From: Collinsella aerofaciens | Lineage (GTDB): Bacteria; Actinomycetota; Coriobacteriia; Coriobacteriales; Coriobacteriaceae | DNA length: 41,942 nt | Reading direction: 5' to 3' | NCBI RefSeq assembly: GCF_009876115.1 | Contig: NZ_WWSY01000019.1 | Location: forward strand, 1-41,942 | Shown: piece after piece, positions 34,930 to 41,942 of the stretch | Numbering within the stretch: the stretch's first letter is position 1 | Layout: each line of letters begins with the position of its first letter | Notes under the pieces: model-generated | Database searches by the model: none | Told to the model about the DNA's origin: nothing | What the model saw: the letters and a program-made list of their open reading frames with translations, nothing else | Translations under genes and position numbers: made by a program

Positions 34930-35218
34930 GTATAGAGCCCTTTCTTCTTAGTGGGTTTATATTAGCAGAAAAATTTGAAAATTTCTAATGACGAGAACAG
35001 CGCACTGTGCTATCCTCGAAGCAATCCAAAGCCAACTCAATAGCAATTGCTTGATGCATTCGCTTTGTAGCCTTTAGGCAAACTAAGCAATCAAGCAGGA
35101 CGATTTCACTTATGAAACTACAGGTTAGATCGATAATCATCGTTCTAGCGTCAGAATATTCTAGAACCTAGAACAGACTAATCGACAAACATCTGCAACC
35201 AGATAGAAAGAAGCATTC
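34930..35218. promoter_or_regulatory. Divergent AT-rich control region with CTAGAAC sites
   Basis: CTAGAAC occurs twice in tandem (35161-35167, 35168-35174), with its inverted copy GTTCTAG at 35142-35148. A second inverted pair, TTGCTTGAT-GC and GCAATCAAGCA, lies between about 35045 and 35097, and AATTTGAAAATT lies near the methylase-like gene. These look like operator sites controlling both divergent genes. Confidence 0.45.
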
Positions 35219-36136
35219 ATGAAGAAACTGGACAGTATCTACGAGGCATTCCTCAGTGCGATCGACGAGGATCTCCGTGGTATGTGCGAAGAGAACGGAA
35301 AGGCAGAGCTGCCACTTCCGTGTCCGTACTGCGGCGAGAAGAACGTCGAGCGCCTGGCTAAATCGCTCGTTGGCGTGCTGGAAGAGCGCTCGCCCGATAG
35401 TCCCGGGCTGGTGCCCGAGCAGTATCGAGCCGATGTACACGAGGCCCGCGAGCTTTTGACTGCTGCGACGCTCGCTTTGCTTCCGCTGTATTTTCCCCCG
35501 CGCGATAGCCGCATAGGCAGCGTGGCGACTGTGGTGAGTATGTTTAGGCACGGGCGTACTGCGGGCTTTAAATCGGCTGGTGTTCTCTTGTTCGAGGAAG
35601 TTGCGACAGGGATGAAGTACAGCACTAAGCAGGGCGCCTATATCCCGTCCTCCTTCGTGCGCCACACCGATGGCAGAAAGCCATGCGACCGGCTGCACCG
35701 CGATGGATCGCGTGGCTTTACGGCGGATGAAGATGATGCCGTCATGTTCTATAAGCGCTACCTCAAGGTGCAACGACGTGTGTTCGATACGAGTCCGCGT
35801 TTCAACTTTGAGCTATGCGTCAAACGCCCGTTTGAGGCACTTTTGGACGAACGACACACTTTTTATTACATGGAGGAAAAGATGGAAATCGATTTGACCA
35901 ACAAGGTACACGGACTCGAAGATCGCTATCTCCTCAATATCAAGCAACATAAAGATTACGACCTGCTTGACAAGCTGATGATCCATGCACTGCTTGCGTA
36001 CCTGGGCGACACAACGGTCTCAACTGCTGCTCGCGAGAGTTATCTGGCGCAGGCCGAGCGCCTGATCGGCCACGCGACCAAGTCGCCGCGATCGGCCCAG
36101 TTCAATGAGGACGACGGTGCCGATCGCATTGCCTAA
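35219..36136 (+). CDS. Unknown protein with CPYC motif, first gene of the coupling-ATPase set
   Basis: I do not recognise this 305-residue protein. The N-terminal half is helical and contains CPYC (residues 35-38), a possible metal site, though no second Cys pair is close. A central part (FRHGRTAGFKSAGVLLFEEVA) is followed by a very charged segment (RKPCDRLHRDGSRGFTADEDD). The last 100 residues are helical (EEKMEIDLTNKVHGLEDRYLLNIKQH). No transmembrane segment or signal peptide is present. AGAAAGAAG lies before the ATG at 35219. It is 37 bp upstream of the VirD4-like ATPase gene with no terminator between, so the products are probably made together. Codon use is intermediate. Confidence 0.7.
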   Translation: MKKLDSIYEAFLSAIDEDLRGMCEENGKAELPLPCPYCGEKNVERLAKSLVGVLEERSPDSPGLVPEQYRADVHEARELLTAATLALLPLYFPPRDSRIGSVATVVSMFRHGRTAGFKSAGVLLFEEVATGMKYSTKQGAYIPSSFVRHTDGRKPCDRLHRDGSRGFTADEDDAVMFYKRYLKVQRRVFDTSPRFNFELCVKRPFEALLDERHTFYYMEEKMEIDLTNKVHGLEDRYLLNIKQHKDYDLLDKLMIHALLAYLGDTTVSTAARESYLAQAERLIGHATKSPRSAQFNEDDGADRIA

Positions 36137-36173
36137 CAACCGCCAACACCACGCACAAGAAAGGAGCCACATC

Positions 36174-37658
36174 ATGTCAGTCATCAAGATGTTCGGCTAC
36201 GAGACAGCGCAACAAACGGAGTATCAGACCAAGAAGTGGGCGACTAGGGAGGAGATGCAGACGTTGTCGTCCGGCGATGAGCAGCGCGATGTGATCCTGG
36301 CTAAGGGTGCCACGGTGGCGTTCTACGAGGACGACAAACATTGGGAGACGAGTGTGTCCAACAATGTCTTTGCCTTTGGAGGTACCGGCAGCGGCAAAAC
36401 GGCGAGTTTCATTTTGCCCAACCTGCTCAATCACCACGAATGCTGTTATGTGGTCACAGACACCAAGGGTGAGCTGCTGCGCCGTACGGGGAAAGGCTTT
36501 GAAGAGGACGGCTACGAGGTAACGGTTCTCGATACTGTTAATCCCGAGCAGTCGGCCGGATACGACCCTCTGCGTTACGTGATGGATGTCGAGGATATCC
36601 CCACCACGGTGGCGGCAATCATGGAGGGGGTCGATCCTGACGGTCGTAGCCGTAGGTATGATCCGTTCTGGGATAACGCGAGCGACCTGCTGCTTCGAGC
36701 GATTGTTGGAATCCTGTATCTCCTGGAGTGCCTTGCCGGCACCCTTGCGCCGGGCGAGGACCCCAATGCTTCGCGCCGCTACCTTAAGATGAACAACGTC
36801 TTTAAGCTGGCCGCGCTCATCAAAGTCACGGGAGATGGCGAGGGGCGATTCCCGTTGGACTACCTTGTGGAGGAGGTGGAGTCCAAGGAGTTTCTCGATA
36901 AGTATGGGACGGTGAACGCAGACCTGTACGGCGTTGAGCAGTATCGCGATTTTCGAGGTGCGGCCGATAGGACGCTTAAGAGTATTCTGATCACGCTCAA
37001 TGCAACCATCTCGCGGCTCAAGACGCCTCAGCTCATGCGCGTTTTTGAAAATGACGAGATGCGTCTTGATCGTATCGACGAGGGCAAGCGCGTGATCGAT
37101 CTTAAGGTGAGCGACAACGACTCGGCCAATGCATGGCTTGCGAACGTTGCCCTTAAGCAGCTGTTTAACCTTGCCCAGCGCCGTGCCGATGCCAGCCCCA
37201 GCGGTCATTTGCAGCGTCGCGTGCAGTTTGTGCTCGATGAGTTTCCCAATGTGGGACGCATCCCCGATTTTGAGCGCAGCATTGCGACCGTGCGCAGTCG
37301 CGGCATTAGCTTTTTGATGTGCGCACAATCGCTGAGCCAGCTCGATGGCGTATACGGCAAATCCACGGCGCTTACCATCCTCGATAACTGCGACAGCTTG
37401 GTTTATATGGGTGGTGGCAGCAACATCGCGACGCAGAACTACATAAGCGAACTGTGTGGCGAGTCGGTTTTGGGCACCAAGTACGTGGGTGCCGAGCGCA
37501 CTGCCGTAGATGTGCGCGGTTACGTGATGACCCCGGGCGAGGTGGGGCTTATGCCTCGCACCGATTGCCTGGTCAAGGTGACTGGCATGCGTCCCTTCCG
37601 CGCCAAGAAGTACTTTTGCGACGACCATCCCAATGCCGCCAAGTGGCTGACGGATTAG
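36174..37658 (+). CDS. VirD4/TraG-type coupling ATPase lacking membrane segments
   Basis: This 494-residue ATPase belongs to the type IV secretion coupling-protein family, which pumps DNA or proteins to a secretion channel. Walker A is FGGTGSGKTASFI (68-80), Walker B is FVLDEFPNVGRIPDFE (from 352), and RSRGISFLMCAQSLSQLDGVYG and the late NYISELCGESVLGT are family signatures. The usual two N-terminal membrane helices are absent: residues 1-60 are hydrophilic. No relaxase, VirB4 or other transfer gene lies in the window, so it may serve a soluble role or a distant channel. AAAGGAG precedes the ATG at 36174. It follows the CPYC protein gene and precedes a ClpP-like gene. Confidence 0.88.
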   Translation: MSVIKMFGYETAQQTEYQTKKWATREEMQTLSSGDEQRDVILAKGATVAFYEDDKHWETSVSNNVFAFGGTGSGKTASFILPNLLNHHECCYVVTDTKGELLRRTGKGFEEDGYEVTVLDTVNPEQSAGYDPLRYVMDVEDIPTTVAAIMEGVDPDGRSRRYDPFWDNASDLLLRAIVGILYLLECLAGTLAPGEDPNASRRYLKMNNVFKLAALIKVTGDGEGRFPLDYLVEEVESKEFLDKYGTVNADLYGVEQYRDFRGAADRTLKSILITLNATISRLKTPQLMRVFENDEMRLDRIDEGKRVIDLKVSDNDSANAWLANVALKQLFNLAQRRADASPSGHLQRRVQFVLDEFPNVGRIPDFERSIATVRSRGISFLMCAQSLSQLDGVYGKSTALTILDNCDSLVYMGGGSNIATQNYISELCGESVLGTKYVGAERTAVDVRGYVMTPGEVGLMPRTDCLVKVTGMRPFRAKKYFCDDHPNAAKWLTD

Positions 37659-37766
37659 CCCTTGCGGCCTCGCGCATTCCGACCTGTATTTTGGCCGCAT
37701 GGCGTCGTTTGCCATGAGCCGTGCGGCCAGTTCCCTTTATCGATCCCATCCAGAAAGGAATTAACC

Positions 37767-38369
37767 ATGCCCGTTATGTACCGTGAGCCCAGCATCATCA
37801 AGAAGTCCAAGGACGGCCGCGTTGCCGCCGTCGATATGGCAAGCGAGCTGCTTAACAGCCGCGTGCTGCTGTTGGAGGGCGAGGTCAACGATGTGACCTG
37901 CAACGGCCTCATCAAGTCCATGCTGGTGCTGGAACACCAAAGTGCGACTGAACCCATCACCCTCATCATCAACAGTCCGGGCGGTAGCGTTACGGCGGGG
38001 CTGGCGCTCATCGACACTATGCAGTCGCTCGATTGCCCCGTGATCACGGTAGGCGAGGGCGTTGTGGCCTCGATGGCCGCGGTGATCCTGGCCTGCGGCG
38101 ACCACCGCCAGGTGTACCGCCACACGCAGGTGCTCATCCACCAGCTGATGGGTGGCACGGGGATGGCGCAGCAGACCGATATCGAGATTGCGGCGCAGCA
38201 TACGGCGGCCATGCGTGCCGAGCTGGACGAGCTGCTGGCCGAGCACGGCAGCCTGAGCGCTCAGGAGTTCCACGAGCTCACCGAGCGTGACTGCTGGTGC
38301 AACGCCAAGCGCGCCTTGGAGTTGGGCCTGGTGGACGAGGTAATTGCGCCGAGCAGGAAGGGGCTCTAG
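37767..38369 (+). CDS. clpP: Divergent ClpP-like serine peptidase
   Basis: This 200-residue protein has the ClpP fold and an intact catalytic triad: Ser102 (GVVASMAAV), His125 (VLIHQLMGG) and Asp175 (LTERDCW). LIINSPGGSV forms the oxyanion/handle region and ALELGLVDEV closes the fold. It differs from housekeeping ClpP: the usual GQAASMG is GVVASMA, and the N-terminal propeptide-like segment is replaced. No clpX or tig gene adjoins it, so it is probably an extra paralogue working with an unknown unfoldase, perhaps the AAA-like ATPase upstream. AGAAAGGAA precedes the ATG at 37767. A GGCCGCATGGC/GCCATG...GCGGCC hairpin lies in the 108-bp gap before it. Confidence 0.85.
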   Translation: MPVMYREPSIIKKSKDGRVAAVDMASELLNSRVLLLEGEVNDVTCNGLIKSMLVLEHQSATEPITLIINSPGGSVTAGLALIDTMQSLDCPVITVGEGVVASMAAVILACGDHRQVYRHTQVLIHQLMGGTGMAQQTDIEIAAQHTAAMRAELDELLAEHGSLSAQEFHELTERDCWCNAKRALELGLVDEVIAPSRKGL

Positions 38370-38443
38370 CGGGGCGTATGCCTTGCAAGCGCGTTGAGCA
38401 GGGCGAACGATCGCGTGGTTTTACTGCCAGAAAGAGGTTGAAC

Positions 38444-39271
38444 ATGAGCAGGATTTGGGATGTCGATGGTATTGAGTGGGAAGACTTGCCCACCGTGAGC
38501 GACTTGCTGTGCGCTGCGGACACAAAGATCCTGGCGCGCGAGGTTGCTCTGCGATACGGGGGCAAGCCGGACGGTCGTGGCCGTGGCGATAGCGAGCGCA
38601 ATCTAAAGCGCGTCCGCCGCAAGGTCAAAAAGCTGCGGAAGATTGACCCCGAGCCCAACGACAAGATTATTTTGCTGCCCAAACATGTCATCAACCGCCG
38701 CGATGCGGGCCGCGGCTTTGGCTATTACGACGTGGAGCCGTGCGCCTTTACGCGCGGTGGTGTGCAAAAGTCAGGGGAGGGCGCGTGTGCTGAAGTGTAT
38801 CCGTGGGAACTGTTCCTGCTCAACGAGGAGCCTGCAAGCGTCATTCTGGGCTATCGCGTATGGCTCGGCGGCGAATGGGACCTGTGCGAGCGCTATCGTT
38901 TTTTGGCTGTGGTGTGCGCCGGCGTGCTGCATCGCATCCGCGAGCAAAAGGAGCTGCGCAAGTGCCTCGAGGAGGACGATGCGGCCTGTGATATGGACGA
39001 GGACGAGGCAATCGAAGGGGTTCGCAATGACGTGCTGTATCCCGAGGAAGTAATCAGCGCAAAGATTGGCGGCTATTGGGATACGAGTCTGGGGCTCGAT
39101 CTGCCCTGGAAGGACGAGCATTTCGAGACCTGCGTACGGATCGACAGGGCAATCGATGACCTGTTTACCGAGGAGACGAAGCGCAATGCCGAGGTGCTTG
39201 GGAGGAAGCTCGAGCGGGGGTATGAAAAACGCGGGGAAGCGCCGTCGTGCATACCTTTCACCGATGAATGA
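38444..39271 (+). CDS. Unknown charged protein downstream of clpP-like gene
   Basis: I cannot assign this 275-residue protein to a family. The N-terminus is short and acidic (WDVDGIEWEDLPTVSDLL). A very basic stretch follows (KRVRRKVKKLRKIDPEPNDK, residues about 55-75), which could bind nucleic acid. A central YPWELFLLNEEP, a hydrophobic helix (YRFLAVVCAGVLHRIREQ) and a long acidic patch (LEEDDAACDMDEDEAIEG) make up the rest. AAAGAGG lies before the ATG at 38444; an upstream in-frame extension overlaps clpP and is not needed. It may belong to the same transcription unit (74-bp gap). Confidence 0.65.
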   Translation: MSRIWDVDGIEWEDLPTVSDLLCAADTKILAREVALRYGGKPDGRGRGDSERNLKRVRRKVKKLRKIDPEPNDKIILLPKHVINRRDAGRGFGYYDVEPCAFTRGGVQKSGEGACAEVYPWELFLLNEEPASVILGYRVWLGGEWDLCERYRFLAVVCAGVLHRIREQKELRKCLEEDDAACDMDEDEAIEGVRNDVLYPEEVISAKIGGYWDTSLGLDLPWKDEHFETCVRIDRAIDDLFTEETKRNAEVLGRKLERGYEKRGEAPSCIPFTDE

Positions 39272-39348
39272 GAAAGGGTGGCGATCGTGATTTCCTCCGG
39301 GTTTATCCTGGACCTGTTAAGTGAGCGGTGCGCGGGCGAGGAGCAATC

Positions 39349-40139
39349 ATGACTGGTCGTGGAGACAAATGGTCGAGGGAAGAAACCCTTGTGGCTCTGT
39401 TTCTGCACCTCGCCCTACCATCAAAAATGGTTGATGATACAAGCGAAGATGTCCAAGCGTTAGCTAAGGCCATTGGCAGAACGCCGGGCGCGGTTGCTCT
39501 AAAAATCTGGAATCTTGCATCTTTCGATGAGCGGTGACGTGCTCGTGGCAAGGTCGGAATGACCCATGCAAGCAAAATGGACAAGATGGTTTGGGCCGAG
39601 TATTCCTCTGCTGGTGATGAGCTTGTCGAGGAAGCAACCGAGGTTTTCCTCAATCGTTTCGATTTTGAAGAACCGCTAAGCGATGAGTTGAAGAGACGAT
39701 TGGCTTTGATTTGTCAGAGGGCAAGGAGCGCGAAGCAATCGTTTCGATGCGGGTGAACCAGAAGTTCTTTCGGAATACCTTGCTCGTCAATTACAATTCA
39801 AGATGCAGTTTGACGGGGTTAACGAACAAGGCGCTGTTGGTCGCCAGCCATATCAAGCCCCGGGCAGTCTCTGATCCAAAGACGGAGCGACTTGCGCCCG
39901 ACAACGGCTTGCTTTTGAACGCATTGCACGATAAAGCGTTCGATCGGGGACTAATCACCATTACGAAGGACCTAAAGATGGTGGTGTCCGGTGTGGTCGG
40001 GCACGAAACACCTGAGGACGAGTATTTGTGACGCTACAACAGAGATTCGATTACGCTTCCGAAGCGATTCGCCCCACGAGCTGAGTTCATTGAGTACCAC
40101 AATGACTTGGTGTTTAAGGGGTGGAAGGAGGTGCCCTGA
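39349..40139 (+). pseudogene. Decayed HNH endonuclease gene (two in-frame stops, one frameshift)
   Basis: Three fragments read as one restriction-type HNH nuclease. From ATG 39349 (GAGGAG upstream) the first part has KWSREETLVALFLHL and AKAIGRTPGAVALKIWNLASFDER. A TGA (39535-39537) then interrupts the frame, but the same frame continues RARGKVGMTHASKMDKMVWAEY. Between about 39665 and 39690 the frame shifts; the new frame gives FDLSEGKEREAIVSMRVNQ and the HNH core SRCSLTGLTNKALLVASHIKPR, PDNGLLLNALHDKAFDRGLI. A second TGA after EDEYL is followed in frame by NRDSITLPKRFAPRAEFIEYHN, the normal family C-terminus. The active-site motif is therefore intact but the gene is broken three times. Confidence 0.85.
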
Positions 40140-40362
40140 TTTCAAATCAAAATGCTGCGGATACGGGAGCGCGCGCTCAGACGCCATTGGAGTCCATGTT
40201 GTTGCACGGGATAGTCTGAGGTATTGTCATGATGGTTTTGCCGATTGGCCTCTGAATTTCTCGGCACCGCTATCGTTTTGTCAAAAGCGGAAGCGGTGCC
40301 GGTTCGCATGGTCAACAATGTACATGTCGGGAGATGCCGCGGGCGAAGGCCCTTACCGTCTC
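40140..40362. other. Intergenic stretch with hairpin between HNH pseudogene and HNH gene
   Basis: GGCACCGCT (40263-40271) and AGCGGTGCC (40292-40300) form a stem, with an inner CGTTTT/AAAAGCG pair. It probably separates the convergent genes, though there is no strong T-run. I see no coding sequence here. Confidence 0.5.
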
Positions 40363-40788
40363 TCATTTATAGTATTCGAGCGGTTCTTGTAGCGAAACAT
40401 CCAGCGCTGCACGCTTTAGCGGTTCCGCTCTTATTTTGTACAGTTTTTCAATCAATATGTCGCGACGTACTCCATAGTGAATCTCGCTATGGCAATTGGG
40501 ACAGAGACAGATTAAATTCGCTTGGACATCAAGTGAATGATTGAAATATGCTTGTGCGTTCATTGGTATTAGGCGATGGACCTCTACAAAGGGCATCTCA
40601 TCTCCTTTTCTGGGAAAACGGGGATGATCGTGAGCTAACTCACAGCAATAGTGGCACTTTATGCGCGCCATCTCCTTTTGTGCATCATTAACTGTCCATT
40701 GCTGCGTTGTTATGGATTTTGATCTTGGCATAGGTTTCGATCCATCGATTTCCGCGGCCAAGGGTTGACCGTGGTGGATATCGCTCAT
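40363..40788 (-). CDS. HNH endonuclease
   Basis: This 141-residue protein has a zinc-bound HNH (beta-beta-alpha-metal) nuclease domain. CHYC and CPNC are the zinc cysteines. The active-site histidine is in EVHRLIP, the Asn in QANLICLCPN, and the final His in CHSEIHYG. The first 40 residues are hydrophilic and unassigned. Its ATG overlaps the stop of the upstream frame by 4 bp (ATGA), so it is translationally coupled to it. Possible roles are restriction of foreign DNA, homing, or toxin activity; the coupling suggests that the upstream product helps recognise DNA. The local DNA is AT-rich relative to the rest of the window, consistent with transfer. Confidence 0.85.
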   Translation of the reverse strand: MSDIHHGQPLAAEIDGSKPMPRSKSITTQQWTVNDAQKEMARIKCHYCCELAHDHPRFPRKGDEMPFVEVHRLIPMNAQAYFNHSLDVQANLICLCPNCHSEIHYGVRRDILIEKLYKIRAEPLKRAALDVSLQEPLEYYK

Positions 40789-41204
40789 GACGGTGCTGCC
40801 AGTCTTTTTGGCGCTTTAATATCCTGAAAAGCAATTGCTCCAGGCAATTCGGTTGGGTAAAGCTCGATTTTCTCGAAAAGGCTGTCAGATCCCTCCTTTT
40901 CTGCAATCAGGTTAAGCTGCTTGCAGATGAGTTCTTGGCGGGGAGGGCACGCAATTTCAACTTGATTAAAAAGACGTGTGATAGAGCCGCATCCAATTGC
41001 TATCTGAGTCATGCGGGCATTTCCGCCTCCTGATCGCTGGCGATCACCATCGTTGATCCGCGACTCACCACTTTTGAGCAGAGAGAGTGCGGTGTTTATC
41101 AAGCTACAGATTTTCATGACGGTGTCATTCGATGCTCCACCATTTGGAATGTCCAACCTGATGGCGGCGCCCGCATTGTTTTTTCGATCAAATGACTTTT
41201 CCAT
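40785..41204 (-). CDS. Second half of a split LAGLIDADG-like protein
   Basis: If translated from the ATG at 41204 this gives 139 residues with no family I can name on its own. It begins SFDRKNNAGAAIRLDIPN, continues with helical KICSLINTALSLLKSG, a Ser/Gly-rich turn and ARMTQIAIGCGSITRLFNQ, and ends KRLAAPS. Placed directly after the preceding frame it supplies what follows a second LAGLIDADG-like motif (GVLDGK then SFD), matching the layout of the first half: motif, strands, helix, strands, helix. A single extra base near 41200 would explain the split. No ribosome site is evident for the alternative ATG at 41255. It is coupled to the HNH gene by ATGA. Confidence 0.5.
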   Translation of the reverse strand: MEKSFDRKNNAGAAIRLDIPNGGASNDTVMKICSLINTALSLLKSGESRINDGDRQRSGGGNARMTQIAIGCGSITRLFNQVEIACPPRQELICKQLNLIAEKEGSDSLFEKIELYPTELPGAIAFQDIKAPKRLAAPS

Positions 41205-41622
41205 CAAGAACACCGGAAAGAAGCGCTGATGCATATGCTTTAGATTCGTCTTCATCTCGATTGAGGGCTTTTTCTACAAAATGGAGCAAGTCACTAAATT
41301 CGAATGGGTTTTGAAACAAAAGAGTGGCTATAAAGCCAGACGGATGGCGAGTAACTGGTCTAAAGGCATATTTGTAGCCGGATTGCTTCAGAATTCTTTC
41401 GATTGCGACGTTATATTCAGTCCGTGAACTCTCATTGGGGAGGCCGTTTTTGTTGCAGCGAAAAGAAATGGACCAGCTATTGTGCTGCCCGATTTTCCTA
41501 TAATTGTCAGAGTTGATTAATATGCCCCCAATAATGAAAAAATCAGTCAGGGTTGCACCGAATAAGCCGGTGAGAGGGTTCAAAGCAACAGCGGAAGCAG
41601 AGTGCAAATCGTTATTCTCCAT
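41188..41622 (-). CDS. First half of a split LAGLIDADG-like protein, start of the HNH operon
   Basis: This 144-residue product contains a degenerate first motif (FFIIGGILINSDN), strands NSWSISFRCNKNG, helix YNVAIERILKQSG, strand FIATLLFQN, helix FSDLLHFVEKAL, and then a second motif AYASALLSGVLDG just before its stop. This is the repeat layout of a monomeric LAGLIDADG protein cut at the second repeat. The acidic positions of both motifs are altered (ILINSD, VLDGK), so nuclease activity is doubtful and DNA binding more likely. CAGGTGA lies 5 nt before the ATG at 41622. A promoter candidate is at 41695. Family assignment is an inference by eye. Confidence 0.5.
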   Translation of the reverse strand: MENNDLHSASAVALNPLTGLFGATLTDFFIIGGILINSDNYRKIGQHNSWSISFRCNKNGLPNESSRTEYNVAIERILKQSGYKYAFRPVTRHPSGFIATLLFQNPFEFSDLLHFVEKALNRDEDESKAYASALLSGVLDGKVI

Positions 41623-41666
41623 GCAAATCACCTGACAAACTCTAGAGTATGGTCGTTGAGATAGTG

Positions 41667-41723
41667 GGGTAAGGCGTTTTTACCCACATATTGTCTATTA
41701 TTAATTTCAGATATAATTCGCAA
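41667..41723 (-). promoter_or_regulatory. Candidate promoter and operator of the HNH operon
   Basis: On the minus strand TTGCGA (41723-41718) and TAATAG (41700-41695) are 17 bp apart. An inverted repeat GGGTAA...TTACCC (41667-41685) lies between the -10 box and the start codon and could be an operator. Confidence 0.5.
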
Positions 41724-41786
41724 TTAGCCTGCATGGCGATTCGAGATGGCCGCGGATAATAAAAAGATGGCTTTTCTAAACAAATC

Positions 41787-41846
41787 AACGAAATAGGGTT
41801 GGCAGTTCTTTCAACCATCTATAAGATATTTTTTCTGCTATTTCGT
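41787..41846. other. AT-rich nested hairpin
   Basis: ACGAAATAG (41788-41796) pairs with CTATTTCGT (41838-41846), and GGTTG (41798-41802) pairs with CAACC (41812-41816) inside. No gene is visible from 41724 to the window end. This may be part of an untranslated region or small RNA of the neighbouring gene to the right. Confidence 0.4.
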
Positions 41847-41888
41847 GTTAATTTACGTTATTTTTGGTAGCGCGCAGAGATGTGGTGT

Positions 41889-41923
41889 AAGAGGCGGGGC
41901 ATGCCCCGCCTCTTCTCTTTCTT
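41889..41923 (+). terminator. Terminator-like perfect palindrome at the window edge
   Basis: A 13-bp arm (AAGAGGCGGGGCA, 41889-41901) is followed directly by its complement (41902-41914) and a CTTTCTT tract. GAAAGGGAGGGG after it may be the ribosome site of a gene beyond the window. Confidence 0.6.
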
Positions 41924-41942
41924 GAAAGGGAGGGGACACCGC

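Noticed and set aside
39349..40139. UGA recoding (for example selenocysteine) in the HNH gene
   Set aside because: The TGA codons are not followed by an evident SECIS-like hairpin, are not at catalytic positions, and an extra frameshift is present. Decay is simpler.

Overview
The window is chromosomal DNA from a high-GC bacterium. It is most likely a member of the Coriobacteriia (Actinomycetota), with Collinsella or a close relative as the best guess. This rests on the GC-rich codon use, purine-rich Shine-Dalgarno sites of the AGGAGG type, many GC-rich T-tailed terminators, and the mix of gut-anaerobe functions (orphan galactitol-type PTS IIB, fructoselysine-6-phosphate deglycase-like protein, UTRA regulators, complete his locus). 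The genus is inferred from style, not proven by a marker gene.

Layout. 1-4.5 kb: galE (minus), a Tat-exported coiled-coil/NlpC-P60-like cell-wall protein, a small unknown gene and murB (minus). 4.7-8 kb: a LacI-type regulator, a small unknown protein and two overlapping GntR/UTRA regulators. 8.2-9.4 kb: a solitary FrlB-like SIS-domain sugar-phosphate deglycase with almost exclusively G/C third codon positions. 9.6-17.5 kb: a compact histidine operon, hisZG(fused)-hisD-hisC-hisB-hisH-hisA-hisF-hisI-hisE. A PHP-type histidinol-phosphatase gene (hisK) converges on it from the other side of a small inverted-repeat element, so the locus encodes every step from PRPP + ATP to histidine. 18.9-22.9 kb (minus): a 1185-residue CydDC-type double ABC exporter whose stop overlaps the start of a YgbA-family Cys-rich protein. 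23.2-28.7 kb: a stand-alone LarC C-terminal domain, YfcE phosphodiesterase, MazG, enolase, a DivIC/FtsB-like divisome protein and a Ppx/GppA phosphatase, then tRNA-Leu(UAA). 28.9-33 kb: a TPR-like membrane protein, an orphan PTS IIB with a VOC protein, an OmpR/EnvZ-type two-component pair and a UBA-like/DUF4342 protein.

33.5-41.9 kb is the accessory part. A 479-residue protein resembles an N6-adenine methylase core without visible catalytic motifs joined to an HsdS-like target-recognition region. Divergent from it runs a same-strand set: an unknown CPYC protein, a VirD4/TraG-type coupling ATPase without membrane segments, a divergent ClpP with an intact Ser-His-Asp triad, and an unknown charged protein. 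Further right, visibly AT-richer DNA holds a decayed HNH endonuclease gene (two in-frame stops plus a frameshift) and a minus-strand operon of an HNH nuclease preceded by two overlapping frames. Read together, those two frames look like one LAGLIDADG-like protein split at its second motif.

Four intergenic regions contain long perfect or near-perfect inverted repeats (33, 20, 23 and 30 bp arms) that look like small non-autonomous or palindromic dispersed elements. No rRNA, CRISPR array, integrase or transposase gene is visible.
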